A stretch of 64,000 bases of DNA from Solobacterium sp. GTDB taxonomy: Bacteria; Bacillota_I; Bacilli_A; Erysipelotrichales; Erysipelotrichaceae. The notes under the pieces were generated by a model. The model was not told where the DNA came from. It made no database searches and saw only the letters and a program-made list of their open reading frames with translations. The stretch lies in the NCBI GenBank assembly GCA_017459725.1, contig JAFUCL010000075.1, forward strand, positions 102,116-166,115. The letters are read 5' to 3'. Within the stretch, counting starts at the first letter, position 1. Each line of letters starts with the position of its first letter. Below are positions 1-8,389 of the stretch, one piece after another. The position numbers and the translations under genes were made by a program.

Positions 1-25
1 ATGTATTCCTGAGCAGTCTGTTCAT
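1..25 (-). CDS. Start of the next exopolysaccharide-operon gene (partial)
   Basis: Only the first eight codons (MNRLLRNT) lie in the window; the gene continues to the left. A strong Shine-Dalgarno (GGAGG, 6 nt before the ATG) sits inside the end of the EpsG-like gene, whose TAG stop is at 27-29, so the two genes are translationally close. The function cannot be read from so little sequence. The position in a polysaccharide operon suggests another export or glycosyl-transfer gene. Confidence 0.5.
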
Positions 26-26
26 G

Positions 27-1181
27 CTATTCCTCCACCACGCTCCAGGCTTCGCACTTCTCCGTCTCAAAGACCGTGATATACGGATAGTCCGCAAGTG
101 TCATATCCGCATCATAGAACTTATTGAGACGGCTGATCTTGAAGCTCATATCCGCATACAGCAGATATCCGTGCAGCAGAATAACCGCCAGCACACCGAC
201 TGCCTTTTTACGCCAGTCTTCAATCGCGTCAAACAGTGCCGGCAGAAGAATCACAAAGACCATCTGCCACATATCGGTAATTCTCGAAGCCTGCGGATAC
301 ATGCATACGGCCATGTAGAAGATAAAACCGAACACAATGACAATGACCTGGAAATGATCAAAATCCTTCAGTTTCGAACGGTCAGCCCACCAGTACAGAA
401 TCCCCGTCATAAGCAGGAATACCCCCTGCATACCAATGCCCATGATGCTGAAGGACTGCTGCTGGAAGTAGATCGAGAAATGACGCAGAAAAGCAGGCAT
501 GGCTTCCTCAGGCACACCCGGCAGGATTCTGCCGACCACGATAAAGCAGGCCGCCGCAGCCGCACAGGCACACCCGGCCCAGATATATTTATGCTTCATG
601 ATGGAATGTCTGAAGATATGCAGCGGAATCAATGGCAGACCGAAAAGCGCCGTATCATGGATCAGCGCCGCCAGCAGACAAAACACTGCATACCAGAAAT
701 ACTCTTTCCTGCGCAGATGATTATAGAAAGCATAAAAGAAGATCATCATGGCAAGACACTGTCTTACACCGGATGAATAATATACTTCGAGAAGACCGCC
801 GCCGACAAAGATCAGCGCACTGAGCAGGTATGATTTGCTGTACTTCCGCACCACCGCCGCAAAGATCAGCAATGATACGCAGTTCAGCACCAGCACATAC
901 ATCGGATATGTTTTCACCAGATGCCTGAGTCCCCAGGTAATGATGATAAACAGCTGGTTGCGCTTCACTTCCAGCGACTTCACCATCTCAATGATGTCAT
1001 CCGCATACGTGAACATCAGCTCATACTGGCCGGTATCCGGACCAAGATTAAAACGCACCGCAAAAAAGACCAGCAGTGCAATGCAGATCAGTATTCCCGC
1101 AGACTTTGTCACCCGGCTGTGTCTGATAATGTCTGCCGCCGCAAACAAGGCCAGCACGCCGTACAAAACAAAAATGTACAT
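27..1181 (-). CDS. epsG: EpsG-family polysaccharide polymerase (Wzy-like membrane protein)
   Basis: 384 aa, almost entirely hydrophobic, about ten to eleven predicted membrane segments. The N-terminal segment is followed by a conserved acidic loop (NLGPDTGQYE, about residues 45-54), the hallmark arrangement of the EpsG family. EpsG proteins polymerise lipid-linked repeat units on the outer face of the membrane, the Wzy role in Wzx/Wzy systems. It lies 13 bp downstream of a GT4 gene and ends just before the next gene starts, so it belongs to the same operon. The flippase at 14386 would supply its substrate. The family call rests on topology and the loop motif, not on a catalytic signature. Confidence 0.8.
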   Translation of the reverse strand: MYIFVLYGVLALFAAADIIRHSRVTKSAGILICIALLVFFAVRFNLGPDTGQYELMFTYADDIIEMVKSLEVKRNQLFIIITWGLRHLVKTYPMYVLVLNCVSLLIFAAVVRKYSKSYLLSALIFVGGGLLEVYYSSGVRQCLAMMIFFYAFYNHLRRKEYFWYAVFCLLAALIHDTALFGLPLIPLHIFRHSIMKHKYIWAGCACAAAAACFIVVGRILPGVPEEAMPAFLRHFSIYFQQQSFSIMGIGMQGVFLLMTGILYWWADRSKLKDFDHFQVIVIVFGFIFYMAVCMYPQASRITDMWQMVFVILLPALFDAIEDWRKKAVGVLAVILLHGYLLYADMSFKISRLNKFYDADMTLADYPYITVFETEKCEAWSVVEE

Positions 1182-1194
1182 GTATACGTTTCCT

Positions 1195-2268
1195 TCAGAA
1201 TTTATTCAGGGCTTCCGCGAAATCCTGTGCCATGTGCGCATAATCATATTCCGCAATGCCCGCAAACGAACGCTCTCCTTCTGCCCTGCACAGTTCCGGA
1301 TCATCCGCTCTCTTCTGCAGCGCAGCCGCAAGCGCCCCGGCATCACCGACCGGCACGATCTCACCGCATTTGTTTTTGCCGACAAGTTCCAGCGCCGCCA
1401 CACAGTGATCGGTTGATACAACCGGCAGGCCGAATGACATTGCCTCATTCACGACAAGTCCCCAGATATCATATCGGGTAGGCAGAACAAATATATCCGC
1501 CGCCGCATAGTGCTCATCCAGAACATCCCTGCTCAGGAACGGCAGAAAATACACTTTCGCTCCGGTCACTTCCGCAGCTGCTTTCCGTACTTCCGCTTCC
1601 GGCTGTCCCCCGATAATATAGAGACCAATATTCCCGTGCACCTGCTTCATCGCTTCCATCAGGATATCAAATCCCTTCCGGTGAATCGGCTGTCCGACGG
1701 ACAGGATCATGATGTCTTCCCTGACCTGCAGCTCCCTGCGCAGCTCTTCTTTCCTCTCACGCATCGCCCTGTTCTGTGCCAATTCTTCGGTGGAAGCACA
1801 GGCAAAACGGTAATGCATCATCTTCTCGGGATTTACCCTGTAATATGAAAAATACCGGTCTGTGATTTCCCCTGAGCTGAGAAAACCGTCATGGCTCTTC
1901 ATGACTGCACGGATCAGAAGATCCAGCGGTCCTCTCGGTACGGCAAGTCCGCCGTCCGCGTGCATGATCACCGGTTTCTTATACTTATGAAACATCCGCA
2001 CCGCATACCGGGCAATCTGTTTTGTATAGTCCGAATCAATCAGAATATCGGCGTCTTCAGCAGCCTGTCTGATCACGGCACGGCTGTCGGTTTCCGGCAG
2101 ATACACCGCTTTGAAACCGTCCGTACTGTAGTCATACCACTCCGCATTGCGGTCCTTTTCTGCTCTTGTTTCAAACAGACATGTCAGTTCGGTATACTTG
2201 CCGAGTTCGGACATGAAGGCAACCTTATACGGAGCCGGCGCATTGGACAGCCATACCACTTTCTTCAT
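1195..2268 (-). CDS. Glycosyltransferase family 4 protein
   Basis: 357 aa, cytoplasmic GT-B fold enzyme. The second Rossmann half shows the usual donor-binding signature: ILSVGQPIHRKGFD in the middle, then ADIFVLPTRYDIWGLVVNEA followed by MSFGLPVV near residues 265-295, matching the E-x7-E motif of retaining GT4 enzymes. The N-terminal half (WLSNAPAPYKVAFMSELG) is the acceptor domain. The ATG overlaps the stop of the upstream glycosyltransferase by 4 bp (ATGA), so the pair is translationally coupled. The donor and acceptor sugars cannot be told from sequence. Confidence 0.85.
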   Translation of the reverse strand: MKKVVWLSNAPAPYKVAFMSELGKYTELTCLFETRAEKDRNAEWYDYSTDGFKAVYLPETDSRAVIRQAAEDADILIDSDYTKQIARYAVRMFHKYKKPVIMHADGGLAVPRGPLDLLIRAVMKSHDGFLSSGEITDRYFSYYRVNPEKMMHYRFACASTEELAQNRAMRERKEELRRELQVREDIMILSVGQPIHRKGFDILMEAMKQVHGNIGLYIIGGQPEAEVRKAAAEVTGAKVYFLPFLSRDVLDEHYAAADIFVLPTRYDIWGLVVNEAMSFGLPVVSTDHCVAALELVGKNKCGEIVPVGDAGALAAALQKRADDPELCRAEGERSFAGIAEYDYAHMAQDFAEALNKF

Positions 2269-3476
2269 AGCGCAATGCCTGTCTTTCTGCTGTAAAGCGC
2301 ACGGTATGCCGCAAGCATATTCTCTTCCGTAAACTTATGTGCCTGCTGGATGCAGCGGCGGCGGTCAAAGGTCAATTCACCCTTCTGCATCTGCCCGACA
2401 ATCTCCATGATCCGCTCAAGATCTCCCTTTTCCGCAATGGCACCGGTCAGAGGAGACAGCGACTCCGGAGAACCGCCGGTATTGTATGTCACAACCGGCA
2501 GACCGCATGCCTGGGCTTCAAGATTCACGGTCGGGAACGTATCCTGATAGGTCAGATTCAGCATCACATCCGCTGCCGAATAAATACCCGCAAGCTCTTC
2601 CACACTGTCTGTATGCGATACACAGACCGTATTCACACCGGTAAACAGACGCTTCTGCGCCTCGCTTACACCAACAATAACAAGATTCTGTCCGCTCTTC
2701 AGATTCTGCGACAGTCTCACTAAATCATCCAGACCTTTTTCCTTGGTCCAGCTGCCTGCCACGGCCAGAATCACAAACTGTTTCTCAAGACTCTCCTTTT
2801 TACGGAAACCGGTCTCCACCGGTTTGAAACGGGAAAGATTGATACCGGTATGGATGGTCTCAGCAGGATACTTGCTGAGGAAGCTCTCCCGGACAAGTCC
2901 TTCCAGCCAGAAAGACGGTGTAACGATCGTCATCTGACTTTCCGGAAGACTACCGAACACTTCCTTCTTCCTGGCATAGTTCTTCTTTACACCAAAGGGA
3001 TTGAAGGTCGGGGGATACTGGCGCAGAGCACTGCAGTGCTCACAGCCTGTCTTCCACTTATCACAGCCGATGCCGTCAAAATGCGCACAGTGTCCGGTAA
3101 ACGGCCAGCAGTCGTGGAATGTCCATACAACCGGAATCCCCGTCCTGCGCAGCCAGTCAAAAAGAACCTGTACGTTCAGATAATATCCATGCAGATTATG
3201 AAGATGCACCAGATCGGGACGGAATGTTTCCAGATCCGTGATCATTTTTCTTGTTTCCTCAGCGTTGGCAAAGCCGTGCGCATCTGCCGCAAAGGTCTTC
3301 AGCGCATGTCTTACATTAGCGCCGAAACCCGAAATACGAAAAACATCGGCGTCGGTCAGGTTCTGCTTTCTTCCGTAGTAGATCCTTCCCTGCACCCCGG
3401 TCATGCCTGACAGCTGATATACGATACGTCCGGTACTGCCGTAGCCGGCAACCGAATTAATGAATGCAGCTTTCAC
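2265..3476 (-). CDS. Glycosyltransferase family 4 protein (WcaC-like)
   Basis: 403 aa, GT-B fold. N-terminal GSTGRIVYQLSGM loop, then HLHNLHGYYLN and a cysteine-rich stretch (GCDKWKTGCEHC, about residues 137-148). Such a stretch is typical of WcaC-like colanic-acid-type transferases. The C-terminal half carries EAQACGLPVVTYNTGGSPE. Translation probably starts at a GTG with an AGAGGTG Shine-Dalgarno. The gene begins about 95 bp after the Nudix gene, beyond a terminator-like hairpin, so it may be expressed partly from its own promoter or by read-through. It overlaps the next glycosyltransferase by 4 bp. Substrate unknown. Confidence 0.85.
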   Translation of the reverse strand: MKAAFINSVAGYGSTGRIVYQLSGMTGVQGRIYYGRKQNLTDADVFRISGFGANVRHALKTFAADAHGFANAEETRKMITDLETFRPDLVHLHNLHGYYLNVQVLFDWLRRTGIPVVWTFHDCWPFTGHCAHFDGIGCDKWKTGCEHCSALRQYPPTFNPFGVKKNYARKKEVFGSLPESQMTIVTPSFWLEGLVRESFLSKYPAETIHTGINLSRFKPVETGFRKKESLEKQFVILAVAGSWTKEKGLDDLVRLSQNLKSGQNLVIVGVSEAQKRLFTGVNTVCVSHTDSVEELAGIYSAADVMLNLTYQDTFPTVNLEAQACGLPVVTYNTGGSPESLSPLTGAIAEKGDLERIMEIVGQMQKGELTFDRRRCIQQAHKFTEENMLAAYRALYSRKTGIAL

Positions 3477-3543
3477 AAAACACCTCTTTGCATGCAGAAC
3501 AGCAGGCTCTGCATTACAGAAATTTTAACATAGGACAGACAGA

Positions 3544-3567
3544 AAAGACAGGCTCACACCTGTCTTC
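3544..3567 (-). terminator. Rho-independent terminator-like hairpin after the Nudix gene
   Basis: On the minus strand an 8-bp stem AAGACAGG/CCTGTCTT with a 6-nt loop is followed by TTTTCTG. It lies immediately after the stop of the Nudix gene and before the next glycosyltransferase, so it could end or attenuate the transcript of the Dlt-like module. Confidence 0.6.
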
Positions 3568-3571
3568 ATGC

Positions 3572-4102
3572 CTACTTGTACGGAACAGCCGGGGTTTCGG
3601 GAAAGCTGTATTCGCCATCCAGCCACCCGAGCAAAAAAGCCTTTGCCAGGGAATTCTTTCGTATCTTCTCCCTTGCTTCTTCATGTGTGAACCATGCCCA
3701 GCTGTCCACTTCTTCGTTGTTGTGCGGTTCTCCCTTCACCCTGACCGTGAAATTCAGCATCAGCGTATTGGAAGGCGCATAGTAATGGCTGTGGTTGAAC
3801 TTCAGGGAGATCACCTCAAGGTCCATTTCTTCCTTCACTTCACGCACCACCGTGTCTTCGGCATCCTCGCCCTTGTTCACATAACCGGCAACCAGAATGT
3901 ATTCATCCCCGCCGTACTGCCGGATCATGAGTATCTTGTCTCCCGTTTCATTCTCCACGATCATGGATACACCGGTATTGAAGACCGGAAAACGGAAGTC
4001 TCCGCAGGTGCTGCAGAAAGGAATCATCCCTTCGTTCTCCAGATATTTCGGTATGAGTCTGGTACCGCAGTGCATGCAGTAGTTCATCTCAGGCAGTTTC
4101 AT
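3572..4102 (-). CDS. Nudix hydrolase with zinc ribbon, NudC-like
   Basis: 176 aa. A four-cysteine zinc ribbon (C9, C12, C30, C33) precedes a Nudix box starting at G73 (GYVNKGE, then REVKEE at 87-92), the architecture of NAD(+)/NADH diphosphatase NudC but shorter than the usual roughly 260 aa. The NudC substrate motif SQPWPFPxS that should follow the Nudix box is replaced by SHYYAPSNTLMLNF, so the substrate may not be NAD. The start overlaps the decarboxylase stop by 4 bp, so it is translationally coupled to the Dlt-like module. That suggests a role in clearing or processing a nucleotide intermediate, for example AMP-linked, which is my inference. Confidence 0.8.
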   Translation of the reverse strand: MKLPEMNYCMHCGTRLIPKYLENEGMIPFCSTCGDFRFPVFNTGVSMIVENETGDKILMIRQYGGDEYILVAGYVNKGEDAEDTVVREVKEEMDLEVISLKFNHSHYYAPSNTLMLNFTVRVKGEPHNNEEVDSWAWFTHEEAREKIRKNSLAKAFLLGWLDGEYSFPETPAVPYK

Positions 4103-5280
4103 ATGTTTTCCTCCGGACAGTTAAACGGGTTCAGCTGTATTCTTCTGCGCACACACCGCAGATCATCACCGCAGCTGATCCACACTTCAGGCAGATCCCT
4201 GCTCAGCAGCATGGCAATGCCTTCACTGACGGAATATGCACCGCAGCGCTTAAAGACAAGAATATCCCCTGCTTTTGGATCACACAGCGGCAGGTTTCTC
4301 ACAATCACATCGGCTGTAGTGCAGAGAGAACCGCAGACCGTATACACTTCCGTATCCTCTGCACGCTCATCCGTGTACAGATGCTCATACGGAGGTATCT
4401 GCATCCCCTTCAGCTGGCCGTCATACTTGACCTGGTGAATACCGCCGTCACAGATCAGATAATTGATTCCGCCGCTGCTCTTACGGTCAGCGACAGAAGT
4501 CAGATAGTATCCGCATGGTGCCGCAAAGAATCTGCCCATCTCAATGGAGAGATGTGTCTTTTCCGCAAGACGCAGAAGTCCCACAGCAGCTTCCCGCAGC
4601 AGGTTCTCTTCAAGCTCTGCACCGTTTTCCTTGAAATACTCAATGCCGAAGCCGGTGCCGTATTCCACCATCTCCGCCGTATATCCGCATGTCTCACGCA
4701 GCTCATCCAGATACGCAGAAAGCATCTCCGTCTCATCAATTACTGTCTGCGCCTTTTTCTTCATGGTTCCGGTGAAATAGTGTATACCCGCAAAATGCAC
4801 GCCCTGCCAGTTGTCTCTGTGGGCAAGAATATCCGTTACTTCACTGCGGTCCATGCCGAACTGACTGTCGCCGGCCAGACGCAGCAATACCTTCAGGGTA
4901 TCCCCGCGCTTTACGGCTTCTGCACTGATGCGGGTAAGATGCAGAAGGCTTTCAGCAGTGATGTAATCAGCTCCATAGGCTGCCGCTTCCGCAATATCTG
5001 CAGCTGTTTTGTTCACGCCGGAAAAGATGATTTTCTTACCCGGAATACCTGTCCGCTTACAGATCTCAAGCTCACCCGGACTGCATACTTCCACATGTGA
5101 AAAGACATCAGGAAGCACTGCCAGCAGAAACGGATTGGCCTTGATGGAATAGCAGAGATCAATCCCTTCCCCGAGCACGCTCTGTACTAAACCGGCACGC
5201 GCTTTGAATTCATCCGCATCAAACACATACGCAGGTGTCTGCAGACAGGCTGCTGCTTTTTTCAGCGCATCCCTGTTCAT
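4099..5280 (-). CDS. PLP-dependent fold-III decarboxylase (DAP/ornithine decarboxylase family)
   Basis: 393 aa, usual family length. All landmark motifs are present: PLP lysine in YSIKANP (K47), HYFTGT (167-172), glycine-rich GTGFGIEY (208-215), EMGR (247-250, in place of EPGR), CGSLC (316-320) and GAYS (347-350). It should be an active barrel-type decarboxylase that acts as a dimer. It lies between an ACP gene (4-bp overlap) and a Nudix gene (4-bp overlap) and is unlikely to be housekeeping lysA, since no lysine genes are near. A ligase-ACP-decarboxylase trio is also known from exosortase-A-associated polysaccharide loci. The substrate, free or ACP-bound amino acid, is unknown. Confidence 0.85.
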   Translation of the reverse strand: MNRDALKKAAACLQTPAYVFDADEFKARAGLVQSVLGEGIDLCYSIKANPFLLAVLPDVFSHVEVCSPGELEICKRTGIPGKKIIFSGVNKTAADIAEAAAYGADYITAESLLHLTRISAEAVKRGDTLKVLLRLAGDSQFGMDRSEVTDILAHRDNWQGVHFAGIHYFTGTMKKKAQTVIDETEMLSAYLDELRETCGYTAEMVEYGTGFGIEYFKENGAELEENLLREAAVGLLRLAEKTHLSIEMGRFFAAPCGYYLTSVADRKSSGGINYLICDGGIHQVKYDGQLKGMQIPPYEHLYTDERAEDTEVYTVCGSLCTTADVIVRNLPLCDPKAGDILVFKRCGAYSVSEGIAMLLSRDLPEVWISCGDDLRCVRRRIQLNPFNCPEENI

Positions 5281-5501
5281 TTCTTCAGCCGGTTGATCAT
5301 CGCCAGCATTGCTTCGGCGGAATTGAAGTTTTCCGGCACCAGATCTGCCGGTTTGACGGTTACCCCGTAGTGCTCATCAAAAGCACTGACGATGGCAATC
5401 ATGTCAAAGGAATCCAGAATCTGATCATCGATCAGCGCAGTTTCACCGGCAAAATCCACATCCGGGCGGATCTCGCCGAGTACCTTCAGCAATTCTTCCA
5501 T
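5277..5501 (-). CDS. Acyl carrier protein of the Dlt-like module
   Basis: 74 aa, acidic, four-helix carrier protein. The phosphopantetheine attachment serine is S31 in the motif LDSFDMI. It is the size of DltC and ends 2 bp below the ligase gene. It overlaps the decarboxylase start by 4 bp (ATGA). It would receive the aminoacyl or acyl group from the adjacent adenylating enzyme and present it to the membrane MBOAT protein. The holo-ACP synthase at 52282 is a candidate to activate it. It is distinct from fatty-acid AcpP by context; the cargo is not determined. Confidence 0.85.
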   Translation of the reverse strand: MEELLKVLGEIRPDVDFAGETALIDDQILDSFDMIAIVSAFDEHYGVTVKPADLVPENFNSAEAMLAMINRLKK

Positions 5502-5503
5502 AT

Positions 5504-7012
5504 TTACTGTCCTTTCAGAATTTCTCTCAGTTTACTCATATCGGTCTTCCCGTTGGGAAGCTTTGGAATCTCTTCCAGCTGGGTGACTTTGCGCGGCACC
5601 ATAAAGGCCGGGAAGTCCTTACGGAACGCTTTGGCAATATCACTCTTCAGGGCCGTACCCGCATAGGCAAGACACAGTACTTCCTTCTCCCTGTCGTAAT
5701 ACGCATAGCAGCCCTCCACTCCGTCAATTCTACCGGCCGCACCTTCGATCTCATCGAGTTCAATGCGGTGGCCGAAATGCTTGACCTGTCTGTCCATGCG
5801 TCCGTGGAACTCCAGCAGACCATCCTCACGGTATCTGCCGTAGTCACCTGTCCTGTACAGGCGCTTACCCGGATCACGGGGATCGGCGATATAGGACAAT
5901 GCCGTGCGCTCGGGATCCTTGTAGTAACCGATGGTCACACCGGGACCGCCTACACAGATTTCTGCCGTTTCACCGGGTTCTGCTTCACTGCCGTCTTCCC
6001 GGCGCAGGAAAATCGTATAGTTCCGGTAAGGCACACCGATCGGCAGGACTTCATCTTCCGCCACAACATGATCCACTTCATAGTATGTGCAGGAAGCGGT
6101 TGCCTCCGTCGGTCCGTACTGGTTGATAAATCTGGTACGTGGCAGATGTTCCTGGTACTGTCTCAGTACCTTTCCCGGCATCACCGAACCGCTGAAGAGA
6201 ATCGTCTTCAGCTGCACGGGCAGATCCTCAGGCTTGCAGTCAAACGCCTTCAGTCTGGCCAGTGTTTCCAGACCGGCCGCACTCCAGCAGAGAATCGTCA
6301 CACCATTGCGGATCAGCGTACGGAACAGCAAAGACGGCATCGCAAATTCCTTCTTCGGCAGGATCACCGTCTTACATCCGGTCAGGAACGGAATATAAAT
6401 ATCACGGATAGCGGCAATATAGTCAAGCGGTGCCTGGTTGCCGAGCACATCGTCTTCTTTCACATCAAGCACTTCACAGACCGCGTCAATGTAGTTCATC
6501 ACGCTCTCCTGTCCGGTCAGCACGCCTTTCGGCACACCGCTCGAACCGGAAGTAAACAGCACATAGAGCGGATCGGAACCGTCATAGTGCGCCGTACGGG
6601 CACGGATAACTTCTTCATCCGCCGTTCCTTCCGAGAGCTCTTCCAGTGACAGCAGTTTTCCGCTGTATCCGCATTCCTCCGCCGTCTTCCGGAATTCCGC
6701 ATCGGTAATCAGCACTGAGGGATTCAGCAGACTGAGTATCTTACTGATTCTGGAAACCGGCATTTCACCGTCAATCGGTGCATAATAACAGCCCGCATAC
6801 ACAATGCCCAGATACCCGGCAATCGTTCCCGTATGGCGTCCGGAAAGAATCGCAGCCGGCTCACCCGGTTTCAAATATGCACTGAGATTGGACGCAATCA
6901 CCTTTGCTTTGCCCAGGATATCCTTGAAGGATACTTCCGTATCCCCATCAATATATGCCGTACAGCTGTTGTCCTTCTGCTTTTCCAGATAATCGATAAT
7001 CGTTCTGCTCAT
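5504..7012 (-). CDS. Adenylate-forming amino-acid ligase (DltA-like)
   Basis: 502 aa from the ATG with a GTGAGG Shine-Dalgarno (an ATG 33 bp upstream has none). It shows the full adenylation core: FTSGSSGVPKG (153-163), NQYGPTEA (297-304), YRTGDYG and a C-terminal PNGKTD lysine. Asp198 in APLDY lines up with the residue that holds the alpha-amino group in DltA and NRPS A-domains, so an amino acid is the likely substrate. The DltA cysteine in its FCGE motif is replaced by serine (FSGS, 273-276), so specificity for D-alanine is doubtful. It should load the neighbouring ACP. It follows the SGNH gene and leads into the ACP gene. Confidence 0.85.
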   Translation of the reverse strand: MSRTIIDYLEKQKDNSCTAYIDGDTEVSFKDILGKAKVIASNLSAYLKPGEPAAILSGRHTGTIAGYLGIVYAGCYYAPIDGEMPVSRISKILSLLNPSVLITDAEFRKTAEECGYSGKLLSLEELSEGTADEEVIRARTAHYDGSDPLYVLFTSGSSGVPKGVLTGQESVMNYIDAVCEVLDVKEDDVLGNQAPLDYIAAIRDIYIPFLTGCKTVILPKKEFAMPSLLFRTLIRNGVTILCWSAAGLETLARLKAFDCKPEDLPVQLKTILFSGSVMPGKVLRQYQEHLPRTRFINQYGPTEATASCTYYEVDHVVAEDEVLPIGVPYRNYTIFLRREDGSEAEPGETAEICVGGPGVTIGYYKDPERTALSYIADPRDPGKRLYRTGDYGRYREDGLLEFHGRMDRQVKHFGHRIELDEIEGAAGRIDGVEGCYAYYDREKEVLCLAYAGTALKSDIAKAFRKDFPAFMVPRKVTQLEEIPKLPNGKTDMSKLREILKGQ

Positions 7013-7043
7013 ATTTGCCTCACTTTGATGCTTCATGTGTTCC

Positions 7044-7049
7044 ATTATA
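7044..7049 (-). promoter_or_regulatory. Possible internal -10 element before the ligase gene
   Basis: A perfect TATAAT lies 31 nt before the ligase start, overlapping the gap after the SGNH gene. I see no convincing -35 box at 16-18 bp, so an internal promoter is only a possibility. Confidence 0.3.
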
Positions 7050-7054
7050 CAGTG

Positions 7055-8389
7055 TCAGCGGTAATTGCGTACGGTCTGTGTATAATACCGCACGGCACTT
7101 TCCCCTTTGACCCTTGCTTCAACACGGATATCCCATGTCCCGGTTCCCGGCTGGATGCCGCAGGCATCCGCAACCGAAAAGTCCTTTACGACCGTCCATT
7201 CTTCCGTACCGCTTTCCCGGATCAGATACCGGTATTCGCATTCCACATTACTGCCGGTCCATGCAAAAGCCTGGATCAGATATCCCTGGGAAGCTTCCTT
7301 CAGGTCAAAATCAACACTGCTTATTGTCTTGATTGACGCAAGATACGCTTCCGGAGTCCGGAAGAGATCTTTGTATCCGCCGCTGCGGAAATACGGAATC
7401 AGCTCAGCCAGCGAAGCCGAGAATACCTCAGCACCGTCATAGCAGAGATGATCATAATCATGGTAGTACTCCTCTTTTGCCTCATACAGCTCCGGCACGG
7501 CCAGACTGAAATCGACATACGGCACTTCATATTCCGCAAACAGGTCTTCCAGCACCTGCATCTTCTCGAAATACCACGGTCCGTAGCTCACTACGTCAAA
7601 CACCGGCTTCGGTGTATTCACCACATACAGCCGCACATCATTCTCACGGCACATCCTGGCAATGTCTTTCAGCGACTGCAGCGCCGGCGGATAGAAATCC
7701 TCGTTGAAATAACCGATGGATGTCTTTTTGCCGACATCGTTGTAGTCAAGCATACCGTCGTAGGCCTGGAAGCCGCTGTTGTAATACCGGGATGTCGGTG
7801 AGTGTATATTCAGGGATTCTGACGGTGCAGTCCCTTTGATCTTCTCAATGACATTCTTGATGATTTCGGTTGGACGCAGGAAGGTATGATTGACCGACCA
7901 CGGTGCCCAGCAGGACAGCGCTTCCGCCGTACGGAAATGATCCCGGGTCGAGAAGAAGCGCAGATCCGCCCTGATATCGTCAAGCAGAGGCACGGCATCC
8001 TTGTACGCCGCGTTGAAGGCAATCTGTGAAGCAAGACTCTGCAGGTTGCCGAGCGAACTGTAGTTCACCGCATACACGATCTCCTTGGGATGCTTATACC
8101 GGATCAGATACTCCACCAGCATGGCCGTGCTTTCGGGAGACTGTCCGGCCGTACCGGCATTGTATACGGATATACCGAGCTTCTCCGCAAGAATACCCGG
8201 ATCGATATTCATCTCGGCAAGCGAAGAGCCGACAATGACCATATCAATATCATCCCGCTCCTGCAGTTCGGTAAAGGTAATACGCGCCGATCCATAGTTC
8301 GGGGACAAAACAAAATCCATGGCCTGGTTGCACAGAACGACTGCACACACCGCCAGCAGCACCTTCAGCAGTTTCCTAGAAATTCGCAT
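7055..8389 (-). CDS. Membrane-anchored SGNH-type protein (DltD-like)
   Basis: 444 aa from an ATG with AGGAGG eight bases upstream. One N-terminal membrane anchor (about residues 7-23) is followed by an extracytoplasmic domain. VIVGSS (51-56) supplies the SGNH nucleophile serine and HDYDHLCYDGAE around 310-321 supplies the D-x-x-H pair, as in DltD and AlgX/PatB-like proteins. A C-terminal roughly 90-residue beta-rich region (from about 355) extends beyond a plain SGNH domain. It overlaps the MBOAT gene by 14 bp. DltD-like partners help transfer the acyl group to the acceptor polymer outside the cell. The DltD role is inferred from neighbours and motifs. Confidence 0.7.
   Translation of the reverse strand: MRISRKLLKVLLAVCAVVLCNQAMDFVLSPNYGSARITFTELQERDDIDMVIVGSSLAEMNIDPGILAEKLGISVYNAGTAGQSPESTAMLVEYLIRYKHPKEIVYAVNYSSLGNLQSLASQIAFNAAYKDAVPLLDDIRADLRFFSTRDHFRTAEALSCWAPWSVNHTFLRPTEIIKNVIEKIKGTAPSESLNIHSPTSRYYNSGFQAYDGMLDYNDVGKKTSIGYFNEDFYPPALQSLKDIARMCRENDVRLYVVNTPKPVFDVVSYGPWYFEKMQVLEDLFAEYEVPYVDFSLAVPELYEAKEEYYHDYDHLCYDGAEVFSASLAELIPYFRSGGYKDLFRTPEAYLASIKTISSVDFDLKEASQGYLIQAFAWTGSNVECEYRYLIRESGTEEWTVVKDFSVADACGIQPGTGTWDIRVEARVKGESAVRYYTQTVRNYR

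Noticed and set aside
24..776. A 250-codon plus-strand frame at the left edge
   Set aside because: Antisense to the EpsG-like gene, with no start signals and no recognisable domain.
3464..4438. A 324-codon plus-strand frame
   Set aside because: Lies antisense to the Nudix and decarboxylase genes, whose motifs are unambiguous.
4099..5280. Calling the decarboxylase lysA
   Set aside because: Motifs fit the wider family, but the context is a polysaccharide/ACP module with no lysine genes, so a biosynthetic diaminopimelate role is not supported.
7044..7072. A full promoter in front of the ligase gene
   Set aside because: TATAAT is perfect but nothing near the -35 position resembles TTGACA; kept only as a weak -10 candidate.
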